The translations under genes and the position numbers were made by a program. The notes under the pieces were generated by a model. The model saw only the letters and a program-made list of their open reading frames with translations, was not told the origin of the DNA and ran no database searches. DNA of 64,000 nt, taken from assembly GCA_032622095.1 (NCBI GenBank), contig CP136064.1, positions 132,067,129 through 132,131,128 on the forward strand, written 5' to 3'. Position 1 is the stretch's first letter. Each line of letters opens with the position of its first letter. This DNA comes from Siphonodentalium dalli. Lineage: Eukaryota; Mollusca; Scaphopoda; Gadilida; Siphonodentaliidae. Positions 47,201 to 59,074 of this stretch are shown here, one piece after another.

Positions 47201-48554
47201 ATCATTAACAATGTTACCAGAAAAAAAGTTAATTGATTGTTGATTATTTGTTTTGTCGTTTCAGTCGATAGACCAGACCACGACTAATACTACACCATTC
47301 CCACAACCAGGTTATGTTGAACTTTGACCATAATAGTTTTTTTTTGTATTTCCGTAATATATGAGCCATTTGATGATTTACTTCCTTAGCAGAAGACCGA
47401 ACTGTATAGCTTCTACAAAGAAGTGTCAATATTTGTCTCACTACTTATAAACATAAACGATGTCACAGTCCAGTCGTATAAGGCTAACTACGTATCTTAG
47501 CTGCCATTTTGATTGTTCAGGTATGTGTCACCAATCTAACACATCCGATACATTTGCCGCCATTTTGATTGATTGTATCGACCATCTCAAATTTTCAATA
47601 TTTTCAAGCACCAATGAGATTGAATTGTACAGGTACTACTAGTTTGTGTGTGACTCAGTTCATGTTCGTTTCACGTTACAATATGGCTAGAAACACGAAG
47701 TTACACCAATACAAATTTGTTTGGGATTGAAATGCACTGAGACCAAAGAAATAACAATTGTAATGTCTCCAATGCAGATTAGCCAACTTCGTGCATCAAC
47801 CACAACATCTAAATGAATAAGGACAAAATATTGAATTTTCCATAAATTTGGCTCCATTTTGACTCCATCATAAACCATATTAACAATTTCAGGCCCTAAT
47901 GCGATTGCATTTTGTCGGCAATACTTCCACTGGCTTAACTCCTTCAGGTTTGTTACTTTCACATTAAAATATGATTAGAAACCGAAAGTGAGTTTTCGAT
48001 GAAATATCATACTACATTCTTTAAAATAACTTTTTTTTAGGAATTGGAAGTAGCTAAAAACAAATGAACATCAAAATTCACTGCCCAAGTAATCATAGGA
48101 CATGAATAATAGGAAAACAAACAACAATTTATCGCCAGTTCCAAACAGCAGAAACGGATATAGAAGATATGATTGAAAATGTGTCTATTTTCCAATTCAT
48201 GTCACCATTTTGGCAGCCATCTTGCTATTGGAGTACCATTTTTTCCTGTAAAATGTAATACAATGTAATGGTATCCCAGTAATATACACATTTGCATACA
48301 TTATAAAAGATATTGTCTCAAACAAAATAGATTAAACTGACTTAGTGCATATTTTGTAACACTTCGGCCATGTTGGACGCCATCTTGGATTCTAGGAAAT
48401 GCTAAAGGATGTGAACTCCACACCCACCAAGAAATTGAACCACATGCCATCCAGAATCACAATCCGCTGAGAAAAAAGTTTTACTTACCCCTAAAATTGG
48501 CCCTTTGCTTCTGGATTAGACAAAATTGGCAAAATTCCTACATTATTTCCGGTG
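44261..48554. mobile_element. 4.3 kb foldback element with ~0.8 kb inverted arms
   Basis: Left end CACCGGAAATAATGTAG mirrors the right end. The first ~135 bp of the arms are almost identical, through AGGGGTAAGTAAA and CTCAGCGGATTGTGATTC; similarity continues with divergence to about 45070 and 47750, including CCAAGATGGCGTCCAACATG in both arms. The 45070-47750 interior has no recognisable transposase, only short frames and an 18 bp palindrome TGTGCTAAATTTAGCACA near 46577. No target duplication was recognised. Confidence 0.75.
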
Positions 48555-48604
48555 TCGGATATACACAGTGAATATCAAACACATTCATCAAATATCTCCA
48601 CTGT

Positions 48605-49140
48605 CGGATACCCGTTTAGGTTTGGACGTTTCAATATGGCGGCGCCCAGTTGACAGGATAAACGGTAAGTTAATATATTGTCTTCAAGCATCAATTAACG
48701 ACATCTTTCGGTGATATACCTTTAAACAGTTATGTAGGAATTTGTATGGCCAACACCCATGTAACATGCCTTTCGCGTGACAGGCATGCAAAATGTTGTA
48801 TTTGGCGTGTCAATTCGTCATAAATTTTCGAAATTTTATCGAGGCGGCGAAATGTTCGCTTTTTCGTAATGTTTTGGCCATGGGCTCATGGATCCGCAAA
48901 TTTATGTATTGTCCTGGGCAGATTAGGCTACCACACATCTTCGGAATGCAAAACCGGCGATATTTTGTATTGTCTAACTCCGAAAAACGACCTTTGAAAA
49001 TTTCAAAATGTTCAGGTTCAGGTTCGTAATATTTCCGATGATTTTGTTCAGGTTCAGAAACAATTTTCGTTCAGGTTCGGACAATTTTCGTTCAGGTTCG
49101 GACAATTTTTGTTCAGGTTCGGACGCGTCAAAACCTCACC
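48605..49140 (+). repeat. Dispersed promoter-like repeat, copy 2
   Basis: Matches 16932-17425 from CGTTTAGGTTTGGACG through ATATGGCGGCGCCCAG, GGATCCGCAAATTTATG and the tandem GTTCAGGTTCGGACAATTTT units (49010-49125). The YY1-like core is changed here (AATATGGCGGC). Directly right of the foldback element. Confidence 0.7.
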
Positions 49141-49354
49141 AAGAAGCGAAATGCCTAGCTGCAGTCGCGCTGTTATTGTGCGTGTTGTTTACGAACACGC
49201 ATTGTTATATCTAAAGATGTCAGCTGAAATTTCCAAATATAGGAGGTAATTTCTCCGAATGAGTGGGACAAAAGCCACAGTTAAATATTGTTGCCAATAA
49301 TCTCGACCAATGTCGGTTATACACCAGCTAAAGGGGAATGAAATTACATTGCCA

Positions 49355-49430
49355 TATTACATACATGAAAACCAATGTCAGAAATGGTAAAGATCATATA
49401 TTATATACCCATGATTGTAATTATAGAATA
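49355..49430 (-). pseudogene. Duplicated membrane-protein exon 1, distal half
   Basis: Similar to 63230-63304, part of exon 1 of the gene at 62812-63338. Minus strand here reads FYNYNHGYIIY but then shifts to DLYHF and a stop because about 10 bp present at 63255-63265 are missing. The fragment ends exactly at the Helitron array; the proximal half is at 56341-56585. Confidence 0.65.
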
Positions 49431-52400
49431 CTATCAGATTAGCGCGGGATTGGTCCCATGGCTTTGGTTGATCCATTAATTTTTGTTTTTCAAGGTAACC
49501 CCGTACAGACACGCCGACAAAAATATTCCCCGTCCCGAGTTGACCATACATAACAAATTTCACGTCGATGTCACCGCTGACGACCGAGATATCGCCCAAG
49601 GTCATTTGTGGGTACCCATTTCAAGGTCAAGGTCACCTCAGGCGGACAAACTGACCCGACGAAAATCTCCCCCGTCCCTCAGAAGCCCTAAGTAGGAAAT
49701 TTCTTCTCGATATCCCCTGTTTCCGAGACGGTCGATTGAGCCGTATTTATACTTGTGTATATAAACGCTCTTTAACAACGACACCGCAGATACGAACGCT
49801 CTTTAACCATTAACTCATTAACCCATCAATTGCAACGACGGTGGCAGGGCGAAGGGTGAAGGAGTGCTCGGACGTTCTCAGAAGGCTTTTTACCCTTAGA
49901 TAGCAAGTTTGGGCTCGACAAATATACGGAAGTCTCAAAATATATAGTAGACTAGCAGATTAGCCCGCCACTGGCGGGATTGGTCCCATGGCTTTGGTCG
50001 ATCCATTAAGTTTTGTTTTTCAAGGTAACCCCGTACATCGCTGCCACCGCTGATGCCCGAAATACCGCCCAAGGTCATTTGCGGGTACCCGTGTCATGTT
50101 GGGTGGACAAAATAACCGGACACAAATATTTCCCGTCCCGAGTTGACCATACATAACAAATTTCACATCGATGTCACCGCTGACTACCGAGATATCGCCC
50201 AAGGTCGTTTGTGGGAACCCGTTTCAAGGCCAAGGTCACATCGGGCGGACAAACTGACCCGACGAAAATCTCCCCCGTCCCGTGGAACCCCTAAGTACGA
50301 AACTTCGTCTCGATATCCCCAGTTTCCGAGACGGTCAAATGCCGTATATATATTCACTAAAGTATATAAACGCTCTCTATTAGCGGCGCCTCATAGACAA
50401 ACACTCATTAATTATCACGCAATTGACCCATCAATCCCCATTACGATGGCAGTTGAAGGGCGGAGGAGTGCTCGGACGTTCTCAGAAGCGGTGCGATGAC
50501 ACTTCCCGTTGTTGTTTTTTTACCTTAGATAGCAAGTTTGGGCTCAATCAGTCGATCCGTTTTCGAGTCTATAAAGGATATATATATTCCGTATGTCTCA
50601 AAATATATAGTAGACAAGCAGGTTAGCCCGCCACTGAGTTAATTGTGGATTTTTATAATTTATTTTTTGTTTTTCAATGAGTTAATTGTGCCTTTTTAAT
50701 TTACTGGATTTTACCCGATTTCACCTTGAATTGATCATTTTCAAGGTCAAGGTCAGGTCGGGGTCACAATTTAACCCGCCCATGACACTTCCCGTAGGTA
50801 GCAAGTTTGAGCTCAATCGGTTCGAGTCTATAAAGGACACACACATATATATCATTTGTGGGTACCCGTGTCAAGGTGAAGATCACATAGGGCGGAAAAA
50901 CTGACCCTATCCCCGTTCCTAGGAAGTGGTAAGTACGTAAGAATCACACAACACGCTCATGTCTGGTAACCGACGCTGACGCCCGTGTACAGACGTAAGA
51001 ATCACATTACGCACATACGCTCTTTATCAACTACACTGCGGATAGGAACGCTCTTTAACTATCAACGCGATTAACTCCGAAGTGCCGTTTTTTTGTGACT
51101 GGGAGTGAAGAACGGGTGGTCGGAGCTTCTCCATAACTCCGCGACGACCATTCCCGTGGGTTTCTACCCTTAGATGGGAAGTTTGAATTTTTTGTTTTTT
51201 ACCCGATTTGACCTTGAATTGATCATTTTCAAGGTCAAGGTCAGGTCGGGGTCACAATTTAACCCGACCACGACACTAGCAAGTTTGAGCTCAATCAGTT
51301 CGAGACTATAAAGGACACACCCATGTATATCATTTGTATCGATCTGACCAGCCGTTTTCGATTCTATAAAGTACACACATATATATATACGGAAGTCTCA
51401 AAATATATAGTAGACTAGCAGGTTAGCCCGCCACTGGCGTGGTTGGTCAGAAACATGACATTTTAAAAATTATTTTGTTTTTATTAAATTTTGTTTTTAT
51501 TTTTTAACATTTAATTTTGTTTTTATTTTTTTATATATATATATATTTTTTTAATTTAATTGAATTGAATTTTTTGTTAAATTTTATTCGGCCTTTTTTC
51601 GGGCGGAAAAACTGACCTGATGAAATCCCCCTTCCCTTCCTAGGAACGACAGCATCACACAACACGCATTTTTTTGTTTTTCATGAGTTAATTCATGGTA
51701 CCGTCCCTAAAAGACTGACCCGATGAAAAATTTCCCTGTTCCTAGGACATACAGACATAAGAAAGACACAACAACTCATTGTACGATATAAAAAATGTAG
51801 AGTTACGCCTCTTATATCAATTCTGCCTTTTTAATCGAGATAATTGCATTTCGCGTTTCTCATCCGTATTTCGTATGCATGGGGTAGTCGTTTAGCAATG
51901 TCGATTGCGATAAAGAGCGTTCGTCGTTAACAACTCCGAATATGGTAAATATAAAGATCGTTGATGCCTTAACCCCCAAAGTGGCGTTTGCGGTGATTTT
52001 GATGATTGGGAGTGAAGAATCAGTGCCCAGAGCTTGTCCAAAATGCGACGTCGACGATCCCCGTGGGTTTATACACTTATATACGAATTTGAGTTCAATC
52101 TGTCCACGCGTTTTCGATTCTATGAAGTACCCACATATATATACACACATATATACGGAAGTCTCAAATTATATAGTAGACTAGCAGGTTAGCCCGCCAC
52201 TGGCGGCATTCGTCCCATGGCTTTGTTCGAAAAAGCAATTGCAACAGGTTCCGAGACACTTGTGCTGCATTTGCAGCAAATTTCGGCAATAGTCAGAAAC
52301 ATGACAATTTTAATTTAATTTTTGGTTTTTCAATGAGTTAATTATTTTGTTTTTCAATGAGTTAATTGTGCCTTTTTAATTTTTTAATTTAATTTTTTGT

Positions 52401-52904
52401 TTTTAAATTTTACCCGATTTTTTTTGGTTTTTCAAGGAGTTAATTGTGCCTTTTTAATTTTGTTTTTCAATTTTACCCGATTTTTTTTTGTTTTTCAATG
52501 AACCCGTCCATGACACTTCCCGTATTTAGCAAGTTTGAGCTCAATCGGTTCGAGTCTATAAAGGACACACACATATATATGACACTTCCCGTAGGTAGCA
52601 AGTTTGAGCTCAATCGGCATTCCCTGGAATTTCCCAGTCAATATTTAGCAAGTTTGAGCTCAATCGGTTCGAGTCTATAAAGGACACACTCATATATATG
52701 ACACTTCCCGTAGGTAGCAAGTTTGAGATCAATCGGCATTCCCTGGAATTTCCCAGTCACCAACGCGGCGTAATTTTGGTACATATATAGAGACCAATTG
52801 TCCATCGGCTGTCATGTGTAGTAAAGATGTCTTATAAGCCGACATTGCCGTGAGGATGCCCGTTTCTACACGCGTTTTCGATTCTATGAAGTACCCACAT
52901 ATAT

Positions 52905-52918
<14 letters not shown>

Positions 52919-52977
<59 letters not shown>
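52919..52977. repeat. (TA)n microsatellite
   Basis: About 29 uninterrupted AT dinucleotides near the 5' end (minus-strand sense) of one Helitron unit. Confidence 0.95.
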
Positions 52978-52979
<2 letters not shown>

Positions 52980-53051
52980 TCTCAAATTATATAGTAGACT
53001 AGCCGATGAGCCCGACGTTGTCCGGGCTATTCATCCGGGCTGTTCAAAAAC

Positions 53052-53500
53052 CAAATTTCAAGTCGATAGCTCTACCCGTTTCCGAGATCTGATCTGCGCA
53101 TGCGCGAAGCTGGCGTCGCACGGGCTCGGCTACCCGATAAAATTCGTATCCGGGGCAAGATACATTCGCATACCAAATTTCAAGTCGATAGCTACACCCG
53201 TTTCCGAGATCTGGTCTGCGCATGCGCGAAGCTGGCGTCGCACGGGCTCGCCGACCCGATAAAATTCGTATCCGGGGCAAGATACATTCACATAGCAAAT
53301 TTCAAGTCGATAGATCCACCCGTTTCCGAGATCTCGTCTGCGCATGCGCGAAGCGGGCGCCGCACGGGCTCGGCGACCCGATAAAATTCGCATCCGGGGC
53401 AAGATACATTCACATAGCAAATTTCCAGTCGATAGCTCTATCCGTTTCCGAGATCTCGTCTGCGCATGCGCGAAGCGGGCGCCGCACGGGCTCGCCAATA
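53052..53500 (-). repeat. 122 bp minisatellite inside a Helitron unit
   Basis: CAAATTTCAAGTCGATAG recurs at about 53052, 53174, 53296 and 53418, a period of 122 bp. Each unit contains TGCGCATGCGCGAAGC, an NRF-1-type palindrome, and GGGGCAAGATACATTC. The period is not a multiple of three, so the long frames crossing it are not proteins. Inverted relatives are at 35200-35400. Confidence 0.85.
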
Positions 53501-55091
53501 CGACAACGACGACCGCCTGGTCAAACTACACTCACGTACCAAGTTTCGTCCCGATCGGTCGTGAATCGTAGATTTGTATTAATGACAGACATACAGACAG
53601 ACAGACAAACAAACAGAGGTCTTCAAAATATATATGAGATTGGCAGATTCCAGTAGCTTTATAACGGTATATCTGGGGAGAAATCTGATGCTATATTCGT
53701 GATTATCTGGGATGATTTCGGTATATACCCAAGGTATATACTGTAAAAACAAAGCGCGCCATCCGTGCTCGCAGGGAATAAATTTCGAGCGATAACGTTT
53801 GCGTAAATACGAAATTGTGAGTGTTGGTTTGTAACCGGGATTTCTGAAAAGCATTATGCCTATAACTACCCCCCCCCCCCTAAGCCCTGACCTAAGTGTC
53901 ATACATTCTATAACAATGATGTTGTAAGAGCTCCAATAAATCTCCCCGCATAGGCAAGCACTCAATGTTCCCGTATATGACTCTGCATATGCTAATAACG
54001 TTGAATGGTAAACAGAATCTCTTTATAGAGATTTGTCAAAAACAAACGCTCATTAAATAATCACTTGATTAACCCACACCGTGCATTTGCGGTGATTTTG
54101 AGAGTGGAGAACGCGTGCTATGAGCTTCTCCAAAACGCCGCGACGACGATTCCCGTGGGTTTTTACATTTAGATGGGAAGTTTGAACTCAATCGAGCGAA
54201 CCGTTTTCGATTCTATGAAGTACATATATATATACGAAGTCTCAAAATATATAGTATAGAAGACTAGCAGGTTAGCCCGCCACTGGCGGCGTTCGTCAGA
54301 AACATGACAATTTTTATTTTTAATTTAAATTTTTTTTTCAATGAGTTAATATTATTTTTTTGTTTATAACATGAGTTAGTTGTGCATTTTTAATTTACTG
54401 GATTTTTAAATTATTTATTTCGTACGCAATATTTTACCCGATTAGACCTTATTTTACCCGATTAAGGCGTAGAAGACATAAGACTCAGACAACACGCAGT
54501 TCCCGTCCCTAAAAGAGGTATGATTTAAGGTACATCGGGCAGAAAAACTGACCCGATGAAAAATTCCCCCGTTCCAAGGAACGGCAGACATAAGAATCAC
54601 ACAACGCGCATTTTTTGTTTTCACACAACACGCAGTACCCGTCCCTAAAAGAGGTATGATTGAAAAAAAAACCCGTTCCTAGGAACGACAGACATAAGAA
54701 TCACACAACACGTTAATTCTGCCTTTTTAATCAAGATAAATTTCGCGTTTTGCGTCCGTAGTTTCGTACGCATGGTTAACCGTTTAGCAATGTCGATGGC
54801 AATAAAGAGCGTTAGTCGGTTAACAACTCCAAATATGGTCAATATAAAGATTGTTGATGCCTTAACCCCCGAAGTGCCGTTTGTGGTGATTTTGATGATT
54901 GGGAGTGGAGAATGAGTGCTCAGAGCTTGTCCAAGATGCGACGTTGACGATCCCCGTGGGTTTTTACCCTTATATACGAAATTTGAGCTCGATCAACCCA
55001 GCCGTTTTCGATTCTATGAAGTTCCCACATACACACACACACACACATATATATATATACATATACGGAGTTCTCAAAATATATAGTAGAT

Positions 55092-55239
55092 AGCAGGTTA
55101 GCCCGCCACTGGCGTGGTTGGTCAGAAACATGACATTTTTTTAATTATTTTGTTTGTAAACAAAATTAAATACAAACAAAATAATTTAAAAAATGTCATG
55201 TTTCTGACCAACCACGCCAGTGGCGGGCTAACCTGCTAG
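55092..55239. repeat. 148 bp foldback made from a duplicated Helitron end
   Basis: The unit end AGCAGGTTAGCCCGCCACTG, followed by GGTTGGTCAGAAACATGAC, is repeated in perfect inverse about 100 bp further on, ending CCTGCTAG at 55239. The loop is TTTGTTTGTAAACAAAATT-like. It suggests two Helitron 3' ends joined tail to tail. Confidence 0.85.
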
Positions 55240-56340
55240 TTGAATTGAATTTTTTTTTTTAATTTAATTGTTTTTTTTAAATTTTATTCGGCCTTTATTC
55301 GGCCTTTTTCGGGCGGAAAACTGACCCGATGAAACCCCCCCCCCCCCCTTCCCTTCCTATGAAGGACAGCCTAACACCCATTTTTTGTTTTTCATGAATT
55401 AATTCATGGTACCCGTCCCTCAAAGACTGACCCGATGAAAAATTCCCCTGTTCCTAGGACATATATGACACAGCAACCCATTCTGCCTTTTTAATCGAGT
55501 TGGTCAGAAAAATGACATTTTTTTTTATTATTTTGTTTTTATTTATATATTTTTTGAATTTTGAATTTTTATTTTTTTATTTTTAATATAATGTTTTTTA
55601 AATTTAATTTATGTTTTTTTGAATTTTTTAATATTTATTTAATTTTTATTCTAATTAACCTATTTATTTTATTTTTATTCTAATTGACCCGATGAAATCC
55701 CCCCTTCCTAGGAACGACAGACAACGCATTCTTTGTTTTTCAATGAGTTAATACATGGTACCCGTTCTAAACTTCCCTGTTATTTAACCTGCCCGTGGCC
55801 ATTGAGCAGCCCCTGACAGAGGTTGTCCACCCTTACAAGATGGTAAATAGTCCCCGAAAAGATCGGACAGTCAATTAATCCCGTCGTGACATCTCTCTGC
55901 GTAATATTTCGAGCGATAACGTTGCGTTGGATTGTAAACAAACGCTTCTTAGATCAATTCTGCCTTTTTAATCGAGATAATTGCATTTTGCGTTTCTCAT
56001 CCGTATTTCGCACGCATGGGGTAGTCGTTTAGCTATGTCGATTGCAATAAAGAGCGTTCGTCGTTAACATTTCCGAATATGGTCAATATAAAGATCGTTG
56101 ATGCCTTAACCCCCGAAGTGGCGTTTGCGGTGATTTTGATGATTGGGAAGGGAGAAGCGGTGCTCTGAGCTTGTCCACAACGCGACGACGCCGACGATTC
56201 CCGTGGGTTTTTACACTTATATACGAAATTTGAGCTAAATCCGTCCACGCGTTTTCGATTCTATGAAGTACCCACATATATATATATATACACATATATA
56301 TACATATATATATACGGAAGTCTCAAAATATATATATAGA

Positions 56341-56585
56341 TAAAATATATTGGTTTCACGAATGACCAACTCATAATTCGTTAAAACAACTAATCCTTCA
56401 AATTATTACAACTGTTTCTCTGAAGGTTTCTCATTCATCTCACCAGAATTCCCAACTACATCTTTTACCGGACTCAGCCTCCGGGTTGCAGTTCTACTTT
56501 TAATCCGTCCCAAAAAATTCCATTTCTATATAAAACGCACATGCATGACCCATGCATACCAAGAATCAGCGAAACATTATATTCG
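56341..56585 (-). pseudogene. Duplicated membrane-protein exon 1, proximal half and leader
   Basis: Matches 63305-63550 (the start of exon 1 and its 5' leader) with about 90 percent identity by eye, from TAAAATATATTGG to AATCAGCGAAACATTATA. Together with 49355-49430 it forms one copy of the exon, split by the Helitron array. Confidence 0.7.
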
Positions 56586-56954
56586 CACTATTAACAATGG
56601 AACTATATATACGCGATATTCCGCGGAAGACAGGGGGGTGGGAAAAAATTTGCAGGCACGTATGCTGATTTTTGACTTTCGACCCTTGTTGGGACCCACC
56701 CACCCCTGCGTCGAAATTTTTTTCCGTTTTTGGCAGTTTTTTCCGACCATTTTTGGACACCCACCCGCTTTTAACACTAAAACAGAGATTTGCGTGTGGA
56801 AATTCACAGTAAAAGTAGTACAGGAGGCTCGTTGACTCCACATCTAAAAATAGATTTTGTGGCGTGTAAAATTGTTTGTACTAAAATATTAAAAAAACAA
56901 AATTCAAAACCTAATTTTCTTTTCTCCAAAATTTTCAAAAACAAAAGTTTAAAA
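56586..56954. other. Spacer left of the ATPase element
   Basis: Two pyrimidine/purine-rich tracts with GGGACCCACCCACCCCTGCG, similar in style to tracts in the 465-13898 elements and at 62460-62510. No gene. Confidence 0.45.
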
Positions 56955-57936
56955 AAATCTCAAAAATTTATAACGAGTTTTCGGTCTCTTACCCAAATAT
57001 CGGCCGACTATTAAATGTAGAATGTTTTTTAATTATTTGCGTTGCGTGTAATATCTTTTTAATATCTTTTGTTATTGGCCAACTATTTTTGTTCAAACAA
57101 ATTTTAAATATTTTTCATGAAACTCTGTTAATTTTATTAATCGATGTTTAGAAATAGCTTTATACCAATTATATGTGTATGGACTGGTCCGAGTCGCTGT
57201 AATCTTGGCCATTGACACTATAGGTATGAATGCATACATTCCAGTGTTTATCATCAGACACAGTCTCGTCTATTACATCATATAATTGTCTCCACAATAC
57301 CTGAAATAATTTGACGCCATTACACTTACATAAATAATAAAGAGCGTTTATTCTTTACTTCTCTATCACGATGAAGTTATTGAGTATATGACACGTGTGC
57401 ATTATCGCGAATTATTGGAAGAATTATTGAGAGATTGTACTATTTTGAAAGCAGTCACGATCGGACGAAGAGCGTGATGCGAAATTACAACCCGAATGAA
57501 CTGACATATTCTATGGAACAAATTTTCAATTATGTACACACACATATTCACACGCGTCAATGGGGTAACACTGTATAGGTCGAAAAGAGTGACACCTTGG
57601 ATAAATTTACCAAATGACTGGTATTATATCTGTTGACAGCTATGTGTGGTCCGACTCGTTCAATTAAGTTATCGATAGCTTGTCTGAACATCATTACCCG
57701 TTTAACGGGATATGATCACGTAAGGTTGATAAGCTGTGTCATTGTTAACATTAACGCGATAATTAGTTATCAAAAATATGCATACATAATACGTACATGT
57801 GATAAGACACTCAATAATAGAAGTTACTTCGGTGTTATTGTTATAACAACATTACGTAATAACCACTTATCGACCTATTCATACTTACGCTCATATATAA
57901 TCTTATATAATGTTGCCTCATCGGTGCTAACTATGT
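56955..57936 (+). repeat. Left ~982 bp TIR of the ATPase element
   Basis: Near-identical in inverse to 61149-62130; differences are single substitutions and small indels. It contains ATAAAGAGCGTTTATT at about 57346. A 98-codon frame occurs in both arms and is a by-product of the repeat. Confidence 0.9.
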
Positions 57937-59063
57937 TAGGGAGTTATGGTCTACAAATATCTATGACGAAGCTTCCTTTGACAGCTATGCATGTTCAGAC
58001 ACGCTTTCAATTAAGCTATCGATAGCGTGTCTGAACATCATTAGTTGTTTAACGGGATTTGGAAGAATTATTGGAAGAGCGTACGTTTATAGAGTTATTG
58101 TTCTTAGAACGTGATCAGTAAGTGTGCCAATCGGGTATCCACCGATGCCTGCAATGTTTTATTTGCAATAATTGGACATTATAATCTCACGTAAATAACA
58201 AGGAGCGTTTATTCATTACCTCTCTATCACGATGAAGTTATTAAGCATCGTGTAGCACTATTTCACCAAAGGTCACATGTTAGACGTACACACGTATACA
58301 TACGTAATATCAGACTAAACAAAGCTGTTGATATGTTTCTTTCATCTTTTATATGATAGCGCTATATGTTATATACTCGATAGACCTAGTTACAGTCACA
58401 ATCGCACATAAGCGAAACAAACGCTCTTTATTTAAATAACAGGGAGGCTACTCTAACACTCTTAGTTTTTCCAACAAAATAGTTATCAAATTCGATCACC
58501 AATAGAACTGTCTGTGAAACAACGATGACTTATAACAATCTTTAACTTATTTATCGATCTATGCTAGAACATGGCCGCAACAAAATCATGACCATAACAA
58601 AAAACATTACCTTACCATTACGCATGAATATAAATTTACCATGCGTAAATATTGTCAGATTATCGTCTGATGAGCAAATCCTATGTTTACATTATACTTA
58701 ATCTCAGGTATGACTAGAATTGTATCATGTGTACACATGGCATCATTAGAAGGGGCCATACACTCAAGGAGTTAAAGTCACACGAAACAAGGGACGTGAT
58801 GCAATATTGGTGTTTGAATATTAAAGGAACACAAGAAACTCTAAAGGGACACAAGACACTCATTATGAATGAATGTTAACAATACAAGCGCAGTGGTTGA
58901 AAGTTAAAATGACACAGAACAATATTTAAAGTTCAAATTTTCGGGCACTTAATGCACCTTTTATCATTACGTATTGTTTCTCACTCTACAATTCCCAATA
59001 ATCCACTCACTCTCTCCCCGCTTATAGATATATAACGAAAACGAGAATATCATGTTGATGAAG

Positions 59064-59069
59064 TTTATT
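59064..59069 (-). terminator. Poly(A) signal of the ATPase gene
   Basis: AATAAA on the minus strand, starting six bases after the TAA at 59077-59075. The tight spacing makes a very short 3' UTR. Confidence 0.6.
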
Positions 59070-59074
59070 GAAAT

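Larger units (their letters stand above)
49431..56340 (-). mobile_element. Head-to-tail array of ~9 non-autonomous Helitron units
   Basis: Read on the minus strand, each unit begins TCTACTATATATTTTGAGAC and ends with a GC hairpin such as CCCGCCAGTGGCGGG, then CTAACCTGCTAG; the next unit starts at once. Unit borders on the plus strand lie near 49952, 50615, 51415, 52181, 52999, 53640, 54264 and 55091. Units are 520-1250 bp and differ in their interior (poly-T/A blocks, 122 bp repeats, a TA tract). TC start, hairpin, CTAG end and insertion between A and T are the Helitron signature. No Rep/helicase is encoded. The empty site is visible at 63304/63305. Confidence 0.82.

Noticed and set aside
53052..53500. 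CRISPR-like regular spacing
   Set aside because: The whole 122 bp unit is repeated without unique spacers; this is a eukaryotic minisatellite.
53044..53656. Overlapping frames of 84-144 codons with repeated peptide blocks on both strands
   Set aside because: They read a 122 bp minisatellite whose period is not a multiple of three, open on both strands because the unit is GC-rich.
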